This document shows positions 27,011 through 36,046 of a DNA stretch of 64,000 nucleotides, in pieces (positions within the stretch are counted from its first letter, which is position 1; each line of letters starts with the position of its first letter). The notes under the pieces were generated by a model, which saw only the letters and a list, made by a program, of their open reading frames with translations, was not told the DNA's origin and did not search any database. The stretch is from the NCBI GenBank assembly GCA_021734905.1, contig JAIPIB010000002.1, positions 62,001-126,000 on the forward strand, in the 5' to 3' direction. Source of the stretch: Minisyncoccota bacterium (GTDB taxonomy: Bacteria > Patescibacteria > Paceibacteria > UBA9973 > UBA918). The position numbers were made by a program, and so were the translations under genes.

Positions 27011-27101
27011 TTTAAATTATATAGCTTCTTATATACTAGTTGAGACAACATCATAACAGATTCAAGAGATGATTCAAATCATTCAATATTGTGCACTGTT
27101 C

Positions 27102-27297
27102 AGAAGAATTATAGTCCTTACAGGACCTGTCCACTCATTGGGCCTTTTTGTTTAAAAAGCCCTCAATGAGTCTTGCGAGACTCAAGGTATTCGTCTCTCA
27201 CGCTACGCTTCTGCTATTGTTTTTGAGAACGTTCGACCGTCTGCATCGGCTGTTTCCATTATGAATAGGAAACATCGATGGAAGAAGAATTATAGTC
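27102..27297. repeat. Structured intergenic element bounded by 15-bp direct repeats
   Basis: AGAAGAATTATAGTC occurs at 27102-27116 and again at 27283-27297. Between them are three hairpin-forming blocks: ACTCATTG with CAATGAGT enclosing a CCTTTTT/AAAAAG stem (about 27133-27170), GAGAC with GTCTC (about 27178-27200), and CATCG..TGTTTCC with GGAAACA..CGATG (about 27244-27281). No convincing ORF is present. It may be a miniature mobile element, a recombination scar or a structured RNA. Confidence 0.55.
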
Positions 27298-27306
27298 GTA
27301 CGCTTC

Positions 27307-28617
27307 TTAATTCTTCTTCATAAACTCGAGAGCAGCATCCATTTGTGGGTCAATATTTGCTGTTCTATCATCAGCAGTTCTTTCAACAACAATATCAGGT
27401 GTCAAACCTCCTGCAGATATAGACAAACCATTTGGAGTAAGCCATCTTGCAATCGTTATCTTAAGAGATGAACCATCATCAAGCTTCACCAACTCCTGAA
27501 CTGAACCCTTACCAAAGGTTTGTGCACCAATAATAGTTGCCACCCCGTGTTCCTTAAGGGCACCAGCAAGAATTTCTGATGCAGAGGCTGAACCACCATC
27601 AACAAGAACAATGAATTTTTTTGGTGTAAAAAATCCAAGGTTTTTTCCGGAACTTCGATAAACTTCTTCTTTGATATCATCCCCAAAACTCTCACGTACA
27701 ACAGTCTTGCCGAGTGGTAAAAAATAACTCGCAATTCCAACAGCACTTTGGAGATATCCTCCCGGATTACCGCGAAGATCAAAAATTAATTTTTTCTTTT
27801 TACTTTTTACAAATTCACGGAGAGCGTTTTGCATTTCAAGTTCCGATATAGCATTGAAACTATACAGAGAAATAATAAATACATCATCCTTTATTTCGGT
27901 CTTACTTGTCGGAATCGTAATCGTGTCCCGAATTACTGAAATAGTCAAAAATTCATCCTCCTCCGCTCGGAGTATTGTGAATGTTACTTCTGTCCCTCGC
28001 TCCCCTCGAATAAGTAGCACGGCTTCGTCGATATTCATTCCCTCTGCAGATTTATCATTAATTTTAAGGATACTATCCCCCGCCATAAGACCTGCATTTT
28101 CAGCTGGACTCTCTGGCAGTGGAGCTATAACAGTAACCAGATTATCTCGAATGCCAACCTCCATTCCTACTCCACTAAAATTACCACTGATATCTTCCTC
28201 AAACATTGAAGCTTGACTTGGAGGCATGTAAACGGTGTACGGATCGCCGTATGATTTTACAAGGCCGCTTATAGCACCCTCTAACTTTTTCCGTGTATCT
28301 ATCTGTTCAGTTGTTGAAGACTGAACAAATTTTTGATCAAGTGTGTTCCAGACCCTCCAAAATTCAGTAAGGTCAATTGTATCATCAGCTTTTGCTTGTC
28401 TGTCAAAAAAAGAAAAAACGTTTGCTTCTAGGTTTGTGTTTCCGCCCAAATGCAAACCAGAAAAAAATGTCGCCACCGCAAGGAGTACTGAAAGGCCAAC
28501 ACTAAGAAGTGGTAACGATTTCCTCTCGATTATCTCCTCCGTTGTCTCTGTCACAGTGAAAACATCATCCTGAATTACAGATGGCTCAAGCGTAGTTACT
28601 TCCCTATTATCATTCAT
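27307..28617 (-). CDS. C-terminal processing peptidase, S41 family (CtpA-like)
   Basis: A protein of 436 aa. The ATG at 28617 is used because the transmembrane anchor (about residues 38-62) then follows a short cytoplasmic tail; the frame is open another 98 codons, but those look non-coding and cross the divergent corA start. The domains are an N-terminal helical region, a PDZ domain (about 140-215, GIRDNLVTVIAPLPESPAENAGL) and the S41 core with DLRGNPGG, GGSASASEIL carrying the catalytic Ser, and GKGSVQEL carrying the Lys. It cleaves unfolded or tagged exported proteins. Confidence 0.92.
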   Translation of the reverse strand: MNDNREVTTLEPSVIQDDVFTVTETTEEIIERKSLPLLSVGLSVLLAVATFFSGLHLGGNTNLEANVFSFFDRQAKADDTIDLTEFWRVWNTLDQKFVQSSTTEQIDTRKKLEGAISGLVKSYGDPYTVYMPPSQASMFEEDISGNFSGVGMEVGIRDNLVTVIAPLPESPAENAGLMAGDSILKINDKSAEGMNIDEAVLLIRGERGTEVTFTILRAEEDEFLTISVIRDTITIPTSKTEIKDDVFIISLYSFNAISELEMQNALREFVKSKKKKLIFDLRGNPGGYLQSAVGIASYFLPLGKTVVRESFGDDIKEEVYRSSGKNLGFFTPKKFIVLVDGGSASASEILAGALKEHGVATIIGAQTFGKGSVQELVKLDDGSSLKITIARWLTPNGLSISAGGLTPDIVVERTADDRTANIDPQMDAALEFMKKN

Positions 28618-28699
28618 ATGTAATGAGATTATCTCATACTCTGCCCTACTTATACAAAAAATAACTTTTATATGGCACACCTTATGATAAAATATCCCT

Positions 28700-29611
28700 A
28701 TGATTGAACGTTTTACACAGAATAAAATTCGCTGGATAAATCTCAAAACACCAACTCCTGCTGAAATAAAAAAGGCCATGACTGAGCTAGATATCCCGTT
28801 TATACTCATGAATGACCTCATGACGCCAGTTCCTAAAAATAGTGCTGTTGTCGTTGATTCAGTTATTAAAATTACACTTGATTTCCCCGTTGTTAAACGT
28901 ATTGATACCAATCATGCACATGAAGTTAAATACATCATTTCAAAACGGAGCCTTTTGACTGTCCAATACGAAGAAATGGAAGCTATAGATAGATTTAAAC
29001 GTCAATTTGAAGTTTCTGCGACACTCCGAAAATCGCAAAAGGGACTCACTGGGGCCCACCTCTTTATTTCTTTAATAAATAATTTTTACGATAGTGCATC
29101 GGCAAAACTTGATTATATTGAAACAAAATTATCTGACATTGAAACAGACATCTTTAATAACAACGAAAAACAAATGGTGATAGAAATCTCAGAAGTAAGT
29201 AAAAGACTTATTCGTTTTCGACATGTTATGGGAAGTCATGCAGAAATCTTTGATGACGCAACACTTTTTTTAAACACTGTGTACAAAAATATTTTTGCGA
29301 AAGATTTGCAAGACATCCAGGGTCATAGCCTTCTTCTTACACATCGAACAAACACGCTTTTTGACACACTTACCGCGTTACGAGAAACAAACATCGCAAT
29401 GCTCAACACACGACAAAACGAAATCATAAAAAACCTCACACTGATGGCATTTATTACCTTCCCACTCAGTCTTCTCAGCTCAATGTTTGGAATGAATACC
29501 GAAACAACTCCAATAATCGGCACATATGGTGATTTTTGGGTTATTGTTGGAATTATGCTTCTCGGCGTTGTCGGTTTCTTTATCTTCTTTAAACGTAAAG
29601 GATGGCTATAG
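28700..29611 (+). CDS. corA: CorA-family magnesium transporter
   Basis: An ion channel of 303 aa with a large N-terminal cytoplasmic domain, a long stalk helix (about residues 110-240) and two C-terminal transmembrane helices. The signature GMN is in SSMFGMNTE near residue 262, followed by the short external loop and a final basic tail KRKGW. Mg2+ is the likely substrate, though Co2+ or Zn2+ is possible in the family. TAAAAT at 28688-28693 ends 6 nt before the ATG, a leaderless-type start; it is divergent from the S41 gene. Confidence 0.92.
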   Translation: MIERFTQNKIRWINLKTPTPAEIKKAMTELDIPFILMNDLMTPVPKNSAVVVDSVIKITLDFPVVKRIDTNHAHEVKYIISKRSLLTVQYEEMEAIDRFKRQFEVSATLRKSQKGLTGAHLFISLINNFYDSASAKLDYIETKLSDIETDIFNNNEKQMVIEISEVSKRLIRFRHVMGSHAEIFDDATLFLNTVYKNIFAKDLQDIQGHSLLLTHRTNTLFDTLTALRETNIAMLNTRQNEIIKNLTLMAFITFPLSLLSSMFGMNTETTPIIGTYGDFWVIVGIMLLGVVGFFIFFKRKGWL

Positions 29612-29689
29612 TAGTAACTTTTCAATGTAATTAGTGATCCTCTTTGAATTTGATACACTGTAGAGTACCAATTAACGACGAAGTAATTC

Positions 29690-31153
29690 ATGAAATTTTT
29701 TAATTTTTTTACAAAGAGTGTAGCAACAAGTACCGTAGACTTACCTATATTTTTCTACAATTCTGCAACAAGTTCAAAAGAGGAATTTAAATCCTTGAAG
29801 CCAAAAACTGTCTTGCTCTATACCTGTGGTCCAACTGTCTACGATCATATCCATATCGGAAATCTTCGTTCATTTCTCCTTGCTGATTTAATTAAGCGCG
29901 TCTGTCTATACAACGGATACACTGTTAAGCATGTCATGAATTTTACTGATTTTGGACACCTCACCGACGATGGCGATGGTGGCGAAGATAAGATGATGAA
30001 TGCCCTGAAACGTGACGGAAAGACAATCTCGCTCTCCTCTATGCGTGAAGTGGCAGAAATTTACATGCAATCTTTCAAAGATGACAATGAGGTATTCAGG
30101 AATATTGCTCCCACTCTCTATACACCAGCAAGTGACTATGTGAAGGAGCAGATTCGTCTCATTCAAACTCTTGTTGAAAAAGGCTACGCATACGAAACAT
30201 CTGATGGCGTTTATTATGATATTTCAAAGTTTCCAAAATATGGAGTACTTGGGAATATTAATGTCGCACAGATGCAAAGCGGAGTCCGTGTTGCAATAAA
30301 CCCAAAAAAGAGAAACCCTGCTGATTTTGCTCTCTGGAAAAAGGCTCTCCTCGGATGGGAAAGTGCATGGGGTAAAGGCTTTCCTGGCTGGCACATCGAA
30401 TGTACAGCAATGGTTTTTGCCACGCTTGGCAAGCAAATTGACATCCATACCGGTGGCGAAGATTTGAAGTATACCCACCACAACGGTGAGATTGCTCAAG
30501 CAGAGGCAGTGACCGGAAAAAAGTACGTTTCCTATTGGCTTCATAATGCGCACATCAAAATTAATGACACAAAAATTGCGAAGTCTCTGGGTAACGGTAT
30601 ACAGCTCTCAAATCTTGTTGACGAAGGTTACTCGCCTTTGGTTTACCGGTACTGGCTTCTCACTGGACATTACCGAACAACGATGAACTTTACCTTTGAA
30701 GCACTCGATGGTTCAAAGCAGGCACTTTTTAAGTTGAAGCGATTTGTCTTTGAGGAATGTAAAAATGTTGTAGGAACAATACATGAAGGATACCGAGTAA
30801 AATTTCATACAGCAATAAATGATGACCTCGACACTGCTCGTGGAATTGCACTCATGTGGGAAATTGTTAAAGATGACTCACTTTCAAAGCCCGATAAGGT
30901 GGCAACCTTAAAAGAAATAGACTCTGTTTTCGATCTTGGACTTAACGATGATACCAGTGATATAATACGAGAATTAGGAATTGTTGGTGAGAATGTAATT
31001 CCAGCTGATATTCAAGAATTACTTGAAAAAAGAATGCTGGCTCGAACCACATACAATTGGTCTGAGGCAGACCTCCTCCGTGACGAGATCAATCTAAAAG
31101 GATACGCTATTGAAGACACCCCGACTGGACAAAAGATTTCAAAATCAGTATAA
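29690..31153 (+). CDS. cysS: Cysteinyl-tRNA synthetase
   Basis: A class I synthetase of 487 aa. YTCGPTVYDHIHIGNLRSF carries the zinc Cys and HIGH motif, GWHIECTAM the next zinc ligand, HTGGEDLKYTHHNGE the distal ligands, and IAKSLGN the KMSKS loop. About 20 extra N-terminal residues precede the usual start; a TACACT box roughly 35 nt upstream gives this gene a longer leader than its neighbours. A 21-bp hairpin follows the stop. Confidence 0.95.
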   Translation: MKFFNFFTKSVATSTVDLPIFFYNSATSSKEEFKSLKPKTVLLYTCGPTVYDHIHIGNLRSFLLADLIKRVCLYNGYTVKHVMNFTDFGHLTDDGDGGEDKMMNALKRDGKTISLSSMREVAEIYMQSFKDDNEVFRNIAPTLYTPASDYVKEQIRLIQTLVEKGYAYETSDGVYYDISKFPKYGVLGNINVAQMQSGVRVAINPKKRNPADFALWKKALLGWESAWGKGFPGWHIECTAMVFATLGKQIDIHTGGEDLKYTHHNGEIAQAEAVTGKKYVSYWLHNAHIKINDTKIAKSLGNGIQLSNLVDEGYSPLVYRYWLLTGHYRTTMNFTFEALDGSKQALFKLKRFVFEECKNVVGTIHEGYRVKFHTAINDDLDTARGIALMWEIVKDDSLSKPDKVATLKEIDSVFDLGLNDDTSDIIRELGIVGENVIPADIQELLEKRMLARTTYNWSEADLLRDEINLKGYAIEDTPTGQKISKSV

Positions 31154-31177
31154 CCACTCTTCTTACTGAGGAAGGTC

Positions 31178-31222
31178 ATAAACCCTTTCAGTAGAGCCGC
31201 AGGCTCTACTGAAAGGGTTTAT
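31178..31222. terminator. 21-bp perfect hairpin between cysS and dnaB
   Basis: Arms 31178-31198 and 31202-31222 are perfectly complementary around a GCA loop (outer ATAAACCC/GGGTTTAT). The T-run is only TTTAT inside the stem, so termination is likely but may be weak. Confidence 0.7.
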
Positions 31223-31316
31223 AGATAGCTTCTCTACTCGATAGTATTTGTCCCCTTGTAATCCACAAAATCCATGAATTTAGAGCTTCCAATATTCATG
31301 ATACAATGCTCGCACT

Positions 31317-32714
31317 ATGGAAGAATTTGTACAGGAATCAAAAGGGACAAAAAGTCGCCTTTTACGAAATCCTCCGCAAAATCTTGACGCTGAACGCGCA
31401 CTCATCGGAGCAATTATCCTTAAGTCAGAGGCAATGCATGATGTCTCAGTGACTGTATACCCTGAATCATTCTATGCTGATAAGCATCGTGAAATTTATC
31501 GAGCGATCCTTGATATCTTCATGCAAGGAGATCCTATCGACATTCTTACACTCACAACAAAATTAAAAAGTCGAAGTCTTTTAGATCGAGTTGGAGGAGC
31601 TGGTTACATTACTGAACTTGTTGAGTCTGTGCCTGCGGCAAGTAATGCAATTTACTATGCCGAGCTAGTACAGAACAAATCAATTCTTCGTGGCCTTATT
31701 AATGCTGCAGACGATATCGCCGAAATTGGATACTCGGATCCAGAAAATATCGATGAAGCAATGGACACTGCAGAAAAGAAAGTCTATCAAGTCACCAATG
31801 CACCGACAACACAAAAGTTTACACCTATTGGTAGTTCACTTACCGAAGCATGGGATCGATTTGAAAAACTAAATTCATCGACAGACATCCACCGAGGAAT
31901 TCCAACAGGATTTGCATCACTTGATAATCTTCTTGCCGGACTACAAAAATCTGACCTTATTATTCTTGCAGCAAGGCCGAGTATGGGTAAAACGACCTTC
32001 GCACTCGATATTGCTCGCAACGCAGCATGTATTTCTGGGGCGTCAGTCGGTATTTTCTCTCTTGAAATGAGTGATCAGCAACTTGTTGATCGCATGCTCG
32101 CAGCAGAAGCTGGAGTTGATTCATGGAAGCTTCGTACCGGAAAACTTACAACTGACCAGGAATTTGAAGCTGTCCAAGCCGCTATGGGTAGGCTCTCTGA
32201 AGCCCCTATCCATATTGATGACCAACCTGGAAACAATATTCTTAAGATGAGATCTTCAGCAAGGCGTCTCAAGAATGAACACGGGCTTGATCTCCTTATC
32301 GTTGATTACCTCCAACTCATGAGTCCAACGTCTGCTCGTAATAGTGATTCAATGGTACAGCAAGTGACTGAAATTTCTCGATCTCTCAAAATTCTTGCGC
32401 GCGAGCTTGATGTGCCCGTCGTTGCACTTTCTCAACTTTCTCGAGCTGTTGAGCAACGTGGTGGAAAACCACGACTCTCAGACCTCCGCGACTCTGGATC
32501 CATCGAGCAAGATGCTGACGTCGTTATGTTTATTCACCGTGAGGATAAAATCAACAAGGAATCTGACAGGCCAAACGTTGCTGAAATTCTCGTTGAAAAA
32601 CACCGTAATGGTCCTGTGGGAAGTGCTGAACTCTTCTTTGACTCAAAACATGTTCGTTTTATAAGCCTTGATACCCACCACACCGTTGGTGCTGGTGGTG
32701 GTGATGATTTCTAA
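31317..32714 (+). CDS. dnaB: Replicative DNA helicase DnaB
   Basis: A hexameric helicase of 465 aa. The N-terminal domain opens with PPQNLDAERALIGAI, and the RecA-like domain has Walker A ARPSMGKTTF near residue 219, DLLIVDYLQLM as Walker B, QVTEISRSLK, and DLRDSGSIEQDADVV near the C-terminus. No intein is present. TACAAT at 31302-31307 ends 9 nt before the ATG. recR follows 5 nt after the stop, giving a replication/repair pair. Confidence 0.96.
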   Translation: MEEFVQESKGTKSRLLRNPPQNLDAERALIGAIILKSEAMHDVSVTVYPESFYADKHREIYRAILDIFMQGDPIDILTLTTKLKSRSLLDRVGGAGYITELVESVPAASNAIYYAELVQNKSILRGLINAADDIAEIGYSDPENIDEAMDTAEKKVYQVTNAPTTQKFTPIGSSLTEAWDRFEKLNSSTDIHRGIPTGFASLDNLLAGLQKSDLIILAARPSMGKTTFALDIARNAACISGASVGIFSLEMSDQQLVDRMLAAEAGVDSWKLRTGKLTTDQEFEAVQAAMGRLSEAPIHIDDQPGNNILKMRSSARRLKNEHGLDLLIVDYLQLMSPTSARNSDSMVQQVTEISRSLKILARELDVPVVALSQLSRAVEQRGGKPRLSDLRDSGSIEQDADVVMFIHREDKINKESDRPNVAEILVEKHRNGPVGSAELFFDSKHVRFISLDTHHTVGAGGGDDF

Positions 32715-32719
32715 ACTCT

Positions 32720-33334
32720 ATGACCTCGTTTGACAAACTAATCAAATATTTTGAGCGCTTTCCTGGAATTGGTGCCCGACAAGCAAAACGCTTTGCATTT
32801 CATATCCTGACTCTTGAAGAACCTGATGTCGTTGAGCTTGCAGAACTAATACGCACAATCAATACAAGTGTAGCGACGTGCCCTTCCTGCTACAGGTTTC
32901 ATTCTATCTACAACGACGTGCTTCATTGTCAAATTTGTAGAAATGAATCACGAGATCGCTCTAAACTTACCATTGTGGAACGCGACACCGATATCGACGC
33001 CATAGAGCGAAGCGGTACTTATAATGGGTTGTATTTTGTCCTTGGAGGGATGGTGCCGCTTCTCGACTCACACGATATAAAGAAACTACGTGGTGGCACA
33101 CTTAAACATCTCGTGGCTGAACGAGCAGAGCAGGATCTTGCAGAAATAATTCTCGGATTCTCAATAAATCCTGATGGTGAGAATACCGGCAGATACATAG
33201 AGATGCTCCTCAAAGACACGACAACAAAGCACGCAATAACTATTACTCACCTTGGCCGTGGTCTCTCGACGGGATCTGAACTTGAATATGCTGACTCTGA
33301 AACAATTAAAAATGCTTTTATTAATAGAAGCTGA
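32720..33334 (+). CDS. recR: Recombination protein RecR
   Basis: A protein of 204 aa that works with RecO to load RecA at gaps. FERFPGIGARQAKRFAFHIL is the helix-hairpin-helix, a four-cysteine zinc finger follows (C54, C57, C70, C73), and the Toprim domain has TIVERDTDIDAIERSGTY and YFVLGG. The order is canonical and the length near normal. It follows dnaB by 5 nt. Confidence 0.95.
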   Translation: MTSFDKLIKYFERFPGIGARQAKRFAFHILTLEEPDVVELAELIRTINTSVATCPSCYRFHSIYNDVLHCQICRNESRDRSKLTIVERDTDIDAIERSGTYNGLYFVLGGMVPLLDSHDIKKLRGGTLKHLVAERAEQDLAEIILGFSINPDGENTGRYIEMLLKDTTTKHAITITHLGRGLSTGSELEYADSETIKNAFINRS

Positions 33335-33337
33335 TAA

Positions 33338-33494
33338 ACAAAAAAACCCGCACGCCGTAGCTGCAGGCCCCACAAAAACATGAGTTGGTGTATGTGCAAT
33401 AAATGCCTAGCATGAGTTAGTCGGCCAAGACCCAGACAACACCCTAAACCGCGAATTGACCCCCATGACAAATGACACTTGTGCCACAGACATT
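33338..33494 (-). ncRNA. Putative small non-coding RNA of about 157 nt
   Basis: On the minus strand a promoter (TTGACT at 33524-33529, 17-nt spacer, TATTTT at 33501-33506) is followed by about 155 nt without a good ORF and then an intrinsic terminator (CCTGCA pairing with TGCGGG, then seven T, 33340-33367). The repeated CTAACTCATG/CCAACTCATG could support a fold. I checked for SRP, tmRNA and RNase P signatures and saw none; a 6S-like RNA is possible but unproven. Confidence 0.45.
33340..33367 (-). terminator. Intrinsic terminator of the putative ncRNA
   Basis: Read on the minus strand, CCTGCA (33362-33367) pairs with TGCGGG (33347-33352), with one U-G pair, followed by seven T (33340-33346). 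Confidence 0.65.
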
Positions 33495-33500
33495 CTCAGT

Positions 33501-33529
33501 AAAATATACTCAGAAACTTTAAAAGTCAA
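33501..33529 (-). promoter_or_regulatory. Promoter of the putative ncRNA
   Basis: TTGACT and TATTTT on the minus strand are separated by 17 nt; an alternative -10, TATATT, overlaps at 33503-33508. Confidence 0.5.
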
Positions 33530-33544
33530 TCAATCAAAGCATAG

Positions 33545-33579
33545 AAAAAAACACCATGCTTGCTGCATGATGTTTTTTT
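33545..33579 (-). terminator. Intrinsic terminator after rplU
   Basis: On the minus strand AACATCATGC and GCATGGTGTT pair (one U-G) around a 5-nt loop, with long flanking A and T runs. Confidence 0.88.
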
Positions 33580-33585
33580 GTGAAG

Positions 33586-33933
33586 CTATTTAAGTGCCTC
33601 GATCCTTACTTGGGAATATCTCTGTCGATGACCAATTCTTCGATCACGATTGCTCTTTGCTTTGTATCTTACAATGTGGAGTTTTGTTCCCTTCTTCTCT
33701 CCTAGAAATGTTGCTTTTACCTTAGCTCCAACAATGTATGGCTCACCAATTGTAGTATCTTGTCCGTTATCTACCATCAAGACTTTATCAAATTCAAAAA
33801 CATCTCCTTCGTTGAGTTGCGCATCAAGAAGTTCAACCTCAATAACTTCTCCCACAGAAACCATATACTGCTTACCACCTGTCTCAATGACAGCAAATTC
33901 TAACACTTCTGTTGTCGCTTTCTCATTTTTCAT
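33586..33933 (-). CDS. rplU: 50S ribosomal protein bL21
   Basis: A protein of 115 aa. FAVIETGGKQYMVSVGEVIEVE near the start, VLMVDNG, and the C-terminal KAKSNRDRRIGHRQRY are diagnostic. The frame opens 15 codons earlier, but the ATG at 33933 puts the conserved start about 12 residues in, closer to the family's usual length. It is separated from rpmA, which is unusual. A strong terminator lies just downstream. Confidence 0.93.
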   Translation of the reverse strand: MKNEKATTEVLEFAVIETGGKQYMVSVGEVIEVELLDAQLNEGDVFEFDKVLMVDNGQDTTIGEPYIVGAKVKATFLGEKKGTKLHIVRYKAKSNRDRRIGHRQRYSQVRIEALK

Positions 33934-34063
33934 AACGTCGGTGATTGTACAAGAAAACAACAAAATATGCAACTTCAAAGCGCTCTATGTCAGTTCTTGT
34001 ATGTTTTTTTGACTATGTGTAGGAATATGCTCTATACGGATCAATAAGGATCACAAAATAAGC

Positions 34064-35152
34064 TTATTCGCTCGTTTCCTGAGGTTTTTCTAGTGTCACT
34101 GGCTCAATATCCATAGTATCACCGGTTATCTTTACAACATCCTTATCAACCTTTCCAAGTTCCTTCTGTGCAGCATTGTAGTGATTAACTGTCGTACTGA
34201 GTGAATTCCCCACCTTCTTGAAATAATCATCATACGCCTTAAGGTGACGAGAAAGACTTTCCACATGCTTCCCTATCTGCTTGGCAGATTCTTCTATTTT
34301 GAAAGCACGAAAGCCATACAAAACGGACTGCAGGTACGCAGCAAACGTTGTTGGGGACACGATAATGACATTCTTATCTTTGTAAGCATAATCAATAAGA
34401 GACCGCGTGTTTACCTTAACTGAACCAACCTCATTTACGAGCAAATCATAATAAATTGCTTCCGCCGGAATATACATAAATGCAAACGGTAACGTACCGT
34501 CCTTAGGACGAATATATTTTGCGGTCTCATCAATTCGTTTCTTAAGATCTTTCTTAAATTCATCTTCGAGCACCTCTCTTTTTGCTTCATCAGTCTCGTC
34601 AACTAGTCTACGATAGTTGTCGAGAGAAAACTTTGCATCAACAGGTATCATTCCATCTTTTGTAATAATGACCGCATCAACAGTTTCACCTCCTGGAAAT
34701 TGATATTGAGGTTTGTATGCTGTTGCTGGAAGCATATTTTCAAGAGCAAGTTGCAATGATGCTTCACCGAGATTCCCCCGCTGCTTTTGGTGTTTCAAAA
34801 CCTTTTCAAGATTTTGTAATTGCTCTGCAACTGAAAAAACCTGTTTTGAAGATTCAGACACTTCACTCACCCCCTTGACTACATTACGAAGTTGTTCGTT
34901 CACCTCTTTATTAATTTCCTGAATTAACTCACGACTTTCACGAGACTGTGAACGTGCACCTTCCTGCATCGCGCGATTACTCTCAGTCATTCGTTCATCA
35001 ACCGTTTTTGTGAGATCTTGTAATTGCTGCTGGAGCATGAGAAGCCCATCTGAAGATTCCTTAATATCCTCTTTTCTAACTAAGAAGACATACACTAAAA
35101 TTGTTACAATTGCGAGTAGCGCTACAAAGATGCCTATTTCTACGGTATTCAT
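34064..35152 (-). CDS. rmuC: RmuC-family DNA recombination protein
   Basis: A protein of 362 aa with an N-terminal membrane helix (about residues 5-25), a coiled coil (about 35-135) and a C-terminal nuclease-like domain. Family segments are KQRGNLGEASLQLALENML, DAVIITKDGMIPVDAKFSLDNY and AFMYIPAEAIYYDLL, followed by VIIVSPTTFAAYLQ. RmuC limits DNA inversions or rearrangements; its mechanism is not settled. It is divergent from yqeY, with a shared promoter region of 49 nt. Confidence 0.92.
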   Translation of the reverse strand: MNTVEIGIFVALLAIVTILVYVFLVRKEDIKESSDGLLMLQQQLQDLTKTVDERMTESNRAMQEGARSQSRESRELIQEINKEVNEQLRNVVKGVSEVSESSKQVFSVAEQLQNLEKVLKHQKQRGNLGEASLQLALENMLPATAYKPQYQFPGGETVDAVIITKDGMIPVDAKFSLDNYRRLVDETDEAKREVLEDEFKKDLKKRIDETAKYIRPKDGTLPFAFMYIPAEAIYYDLLVNEVGSVKVNTRSLIDYAYKDKNVIIVSPTTFAAYLQSVLYGFRAFKIEESAKQIGKHVESLSRHLKAYDDYFKKVGNSLSTTVNHYNAAQKELGKVDKDVVKITGDTMDIEPVTLEKPQETSE

Positions 35153-35201
35153 TGAAGTATTCTAGCATGGGTTATGTGATAGTATAGGGATATAATTTTT
35201 A

Positions 35202-35666
35202 ATGACTATGGAATTACATACACAAATTAAAGAGGAGCTAAAAACGGCAATGAAAGCACATGATGCAGTCAAACTTCGTACAGTACGTGGAATGCTTACC
35301 GCTTTTACTAATGAACTCGTCGCTACAGGAAGCACTCCCCAGGGAATGCTTCCTGATGAAAATGTGCTTGGAGTTATCAAACGACTTGCGAAGCAGCGAA
35401 AGGAATCCATTGTGCAATACGAAGCAGCGGGACGTACTGATCTCTCTGAACCAGAGAAAGAGGAATTGGTAGTTCTCAATTCGTACCTTCCACAAATGAT
35501 GTCTCGTGATGAAATTCGTCCGGTAGTAGCAAAAAAGATTTCTGAACTCGGGGATGTCGACAAAACTAAAATTGGAATACTTATCGGCTCACTTATGAAA
35601 GAATTTAATGGGAAAGCAGAAGGTGGTGACATTAAAGCTGTAGTTGAAGAGCTGTTGGCGAAATAA
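35202..35666 (+). CDS. GatB/YqeY domain protein
   Basis: A protein of 154 aa comprising a stand-alone YqeY domain, the tRNA-binding helical module also found at the C-terminus of GatB. LHTQIKEELKTAMKAHDAVKLRTVRGML, KQRKESIVQYEAAGRTDLSEPEKEEL as helices, and GKAEGGDIKAVVEELL at the end fit the family. TATAAT at 35191-35196 ends 5 nt before the ATG at 35202; a second in-frame ATG follows 6 nt later. Confidence 0.93.
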   Translation: MTMELHTQIKEELKTAMKAHDAVKLRTVRGMLTAFTNELVATGSTPQGMLPDENVLGVIKRLAKQRKESIVQYEAAGRTDLSEPEKEELVVLNSYLPQMMSRDEIRPVVAKKISELGDVDKTKIGILIGSLMKEFNGKAEGGDIKAVVEELLAK

Positions 35667-35732
35667 ACTTTTTAGCTTGTAATTTTTCCTAGGCAAACAT
35701 ATAGTGTGTGTTGTTCTTCTTGGAGAAACGCA

Positions 35733-35921
35733 ATGAACAAAAAATTTGTTTCAGTAACTCGAATAAGAGATGGTCGAGGAGACGCTGATCTCAGTACACA
35801 CCTTCGCTCACTCCGTAAGTCAGGAGTTTCCTTTCCACCCATCAATCCAGAAATCGACAAGGATAGATCCAAGAGGACGAAACGATCGTGTATGCTAAAG
35901 ATACCCAAATTAGCTATATAA
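35733..35921 (+). CDS. Cassette A: small basic protein, unknown
   Basis: A 62-aa basic protein with GGAG at 35722-35725 seven nt before the ATG. Nothing in it is recognisable: an N-terminal KKFVSVTRIRDGRGDADL stretch, a proline-containing middle, and a lysine/arginine-rich end (DRSKRTKRSC). The frame can be extended nine codons upstream, but the SD fixes this start. A 13-bp perfect terminator hairpin follows 8 nt after the stop. It is the first of four small, self-contained genes placed head to tail between yqeY and truB. A nucleic-acid-binding role is only suggested by its charge. Confidence 0.6.
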   Translation: MNKKFVSVTRIRDGRGDADLSTHLRSLRKSGVSFPPINPEIDKDRSKRTKRSCMLKIPKLAI

Positions 35922-35929
35922 CACGAACA

Positions 35930-35962
35930 ATGCCCGAAGCGCTAAGCGCTTCGGGCATTTCT
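35930..35962 (+). terminator. Terminator of cassette A
   Basis: Arms 35930-35942 and 35946-35958 (ATGCCCGAAGCGC and its complement) pair perfectly around TAA, followed by TTT. Confidence 0.92.
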
Positions 35963-35971
35963 AGTATACTA

Positions 35972-36000
35972 TTGACATTGCTACTGATTCATTAGATAAT
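35972..36000 (+). promoter_or_regulatory. Promoter of cassette B
   Basis: TTGACA (35972-35977), a 17-nt spacer and GATAAT (35995-36000), giving a 5' leader of about 40 nt. Confidence 0.78.
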
Positions 36001-36046
36001 ATCTATAGAGAAGTTCCCCTATCCAATAATTCATAAGGAGTCAAAG

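Noticed and set aside
33247..33471. Minus-strand 74-codon frame in the putative ncRNA
   Set aside because: It has no SD, unlikely composition, and crosses the terminator and the recR stop.
33338..33494. tmRNA, RNase P RNA or SRP RNA in the recR-rplU gap
   Set aside because: No tag-peptide frame or tRNA-like ends, no GAGGAAAGTCC-type block, and no SRP GGAAG tetraloop motif; the segment is also too short for the first two.
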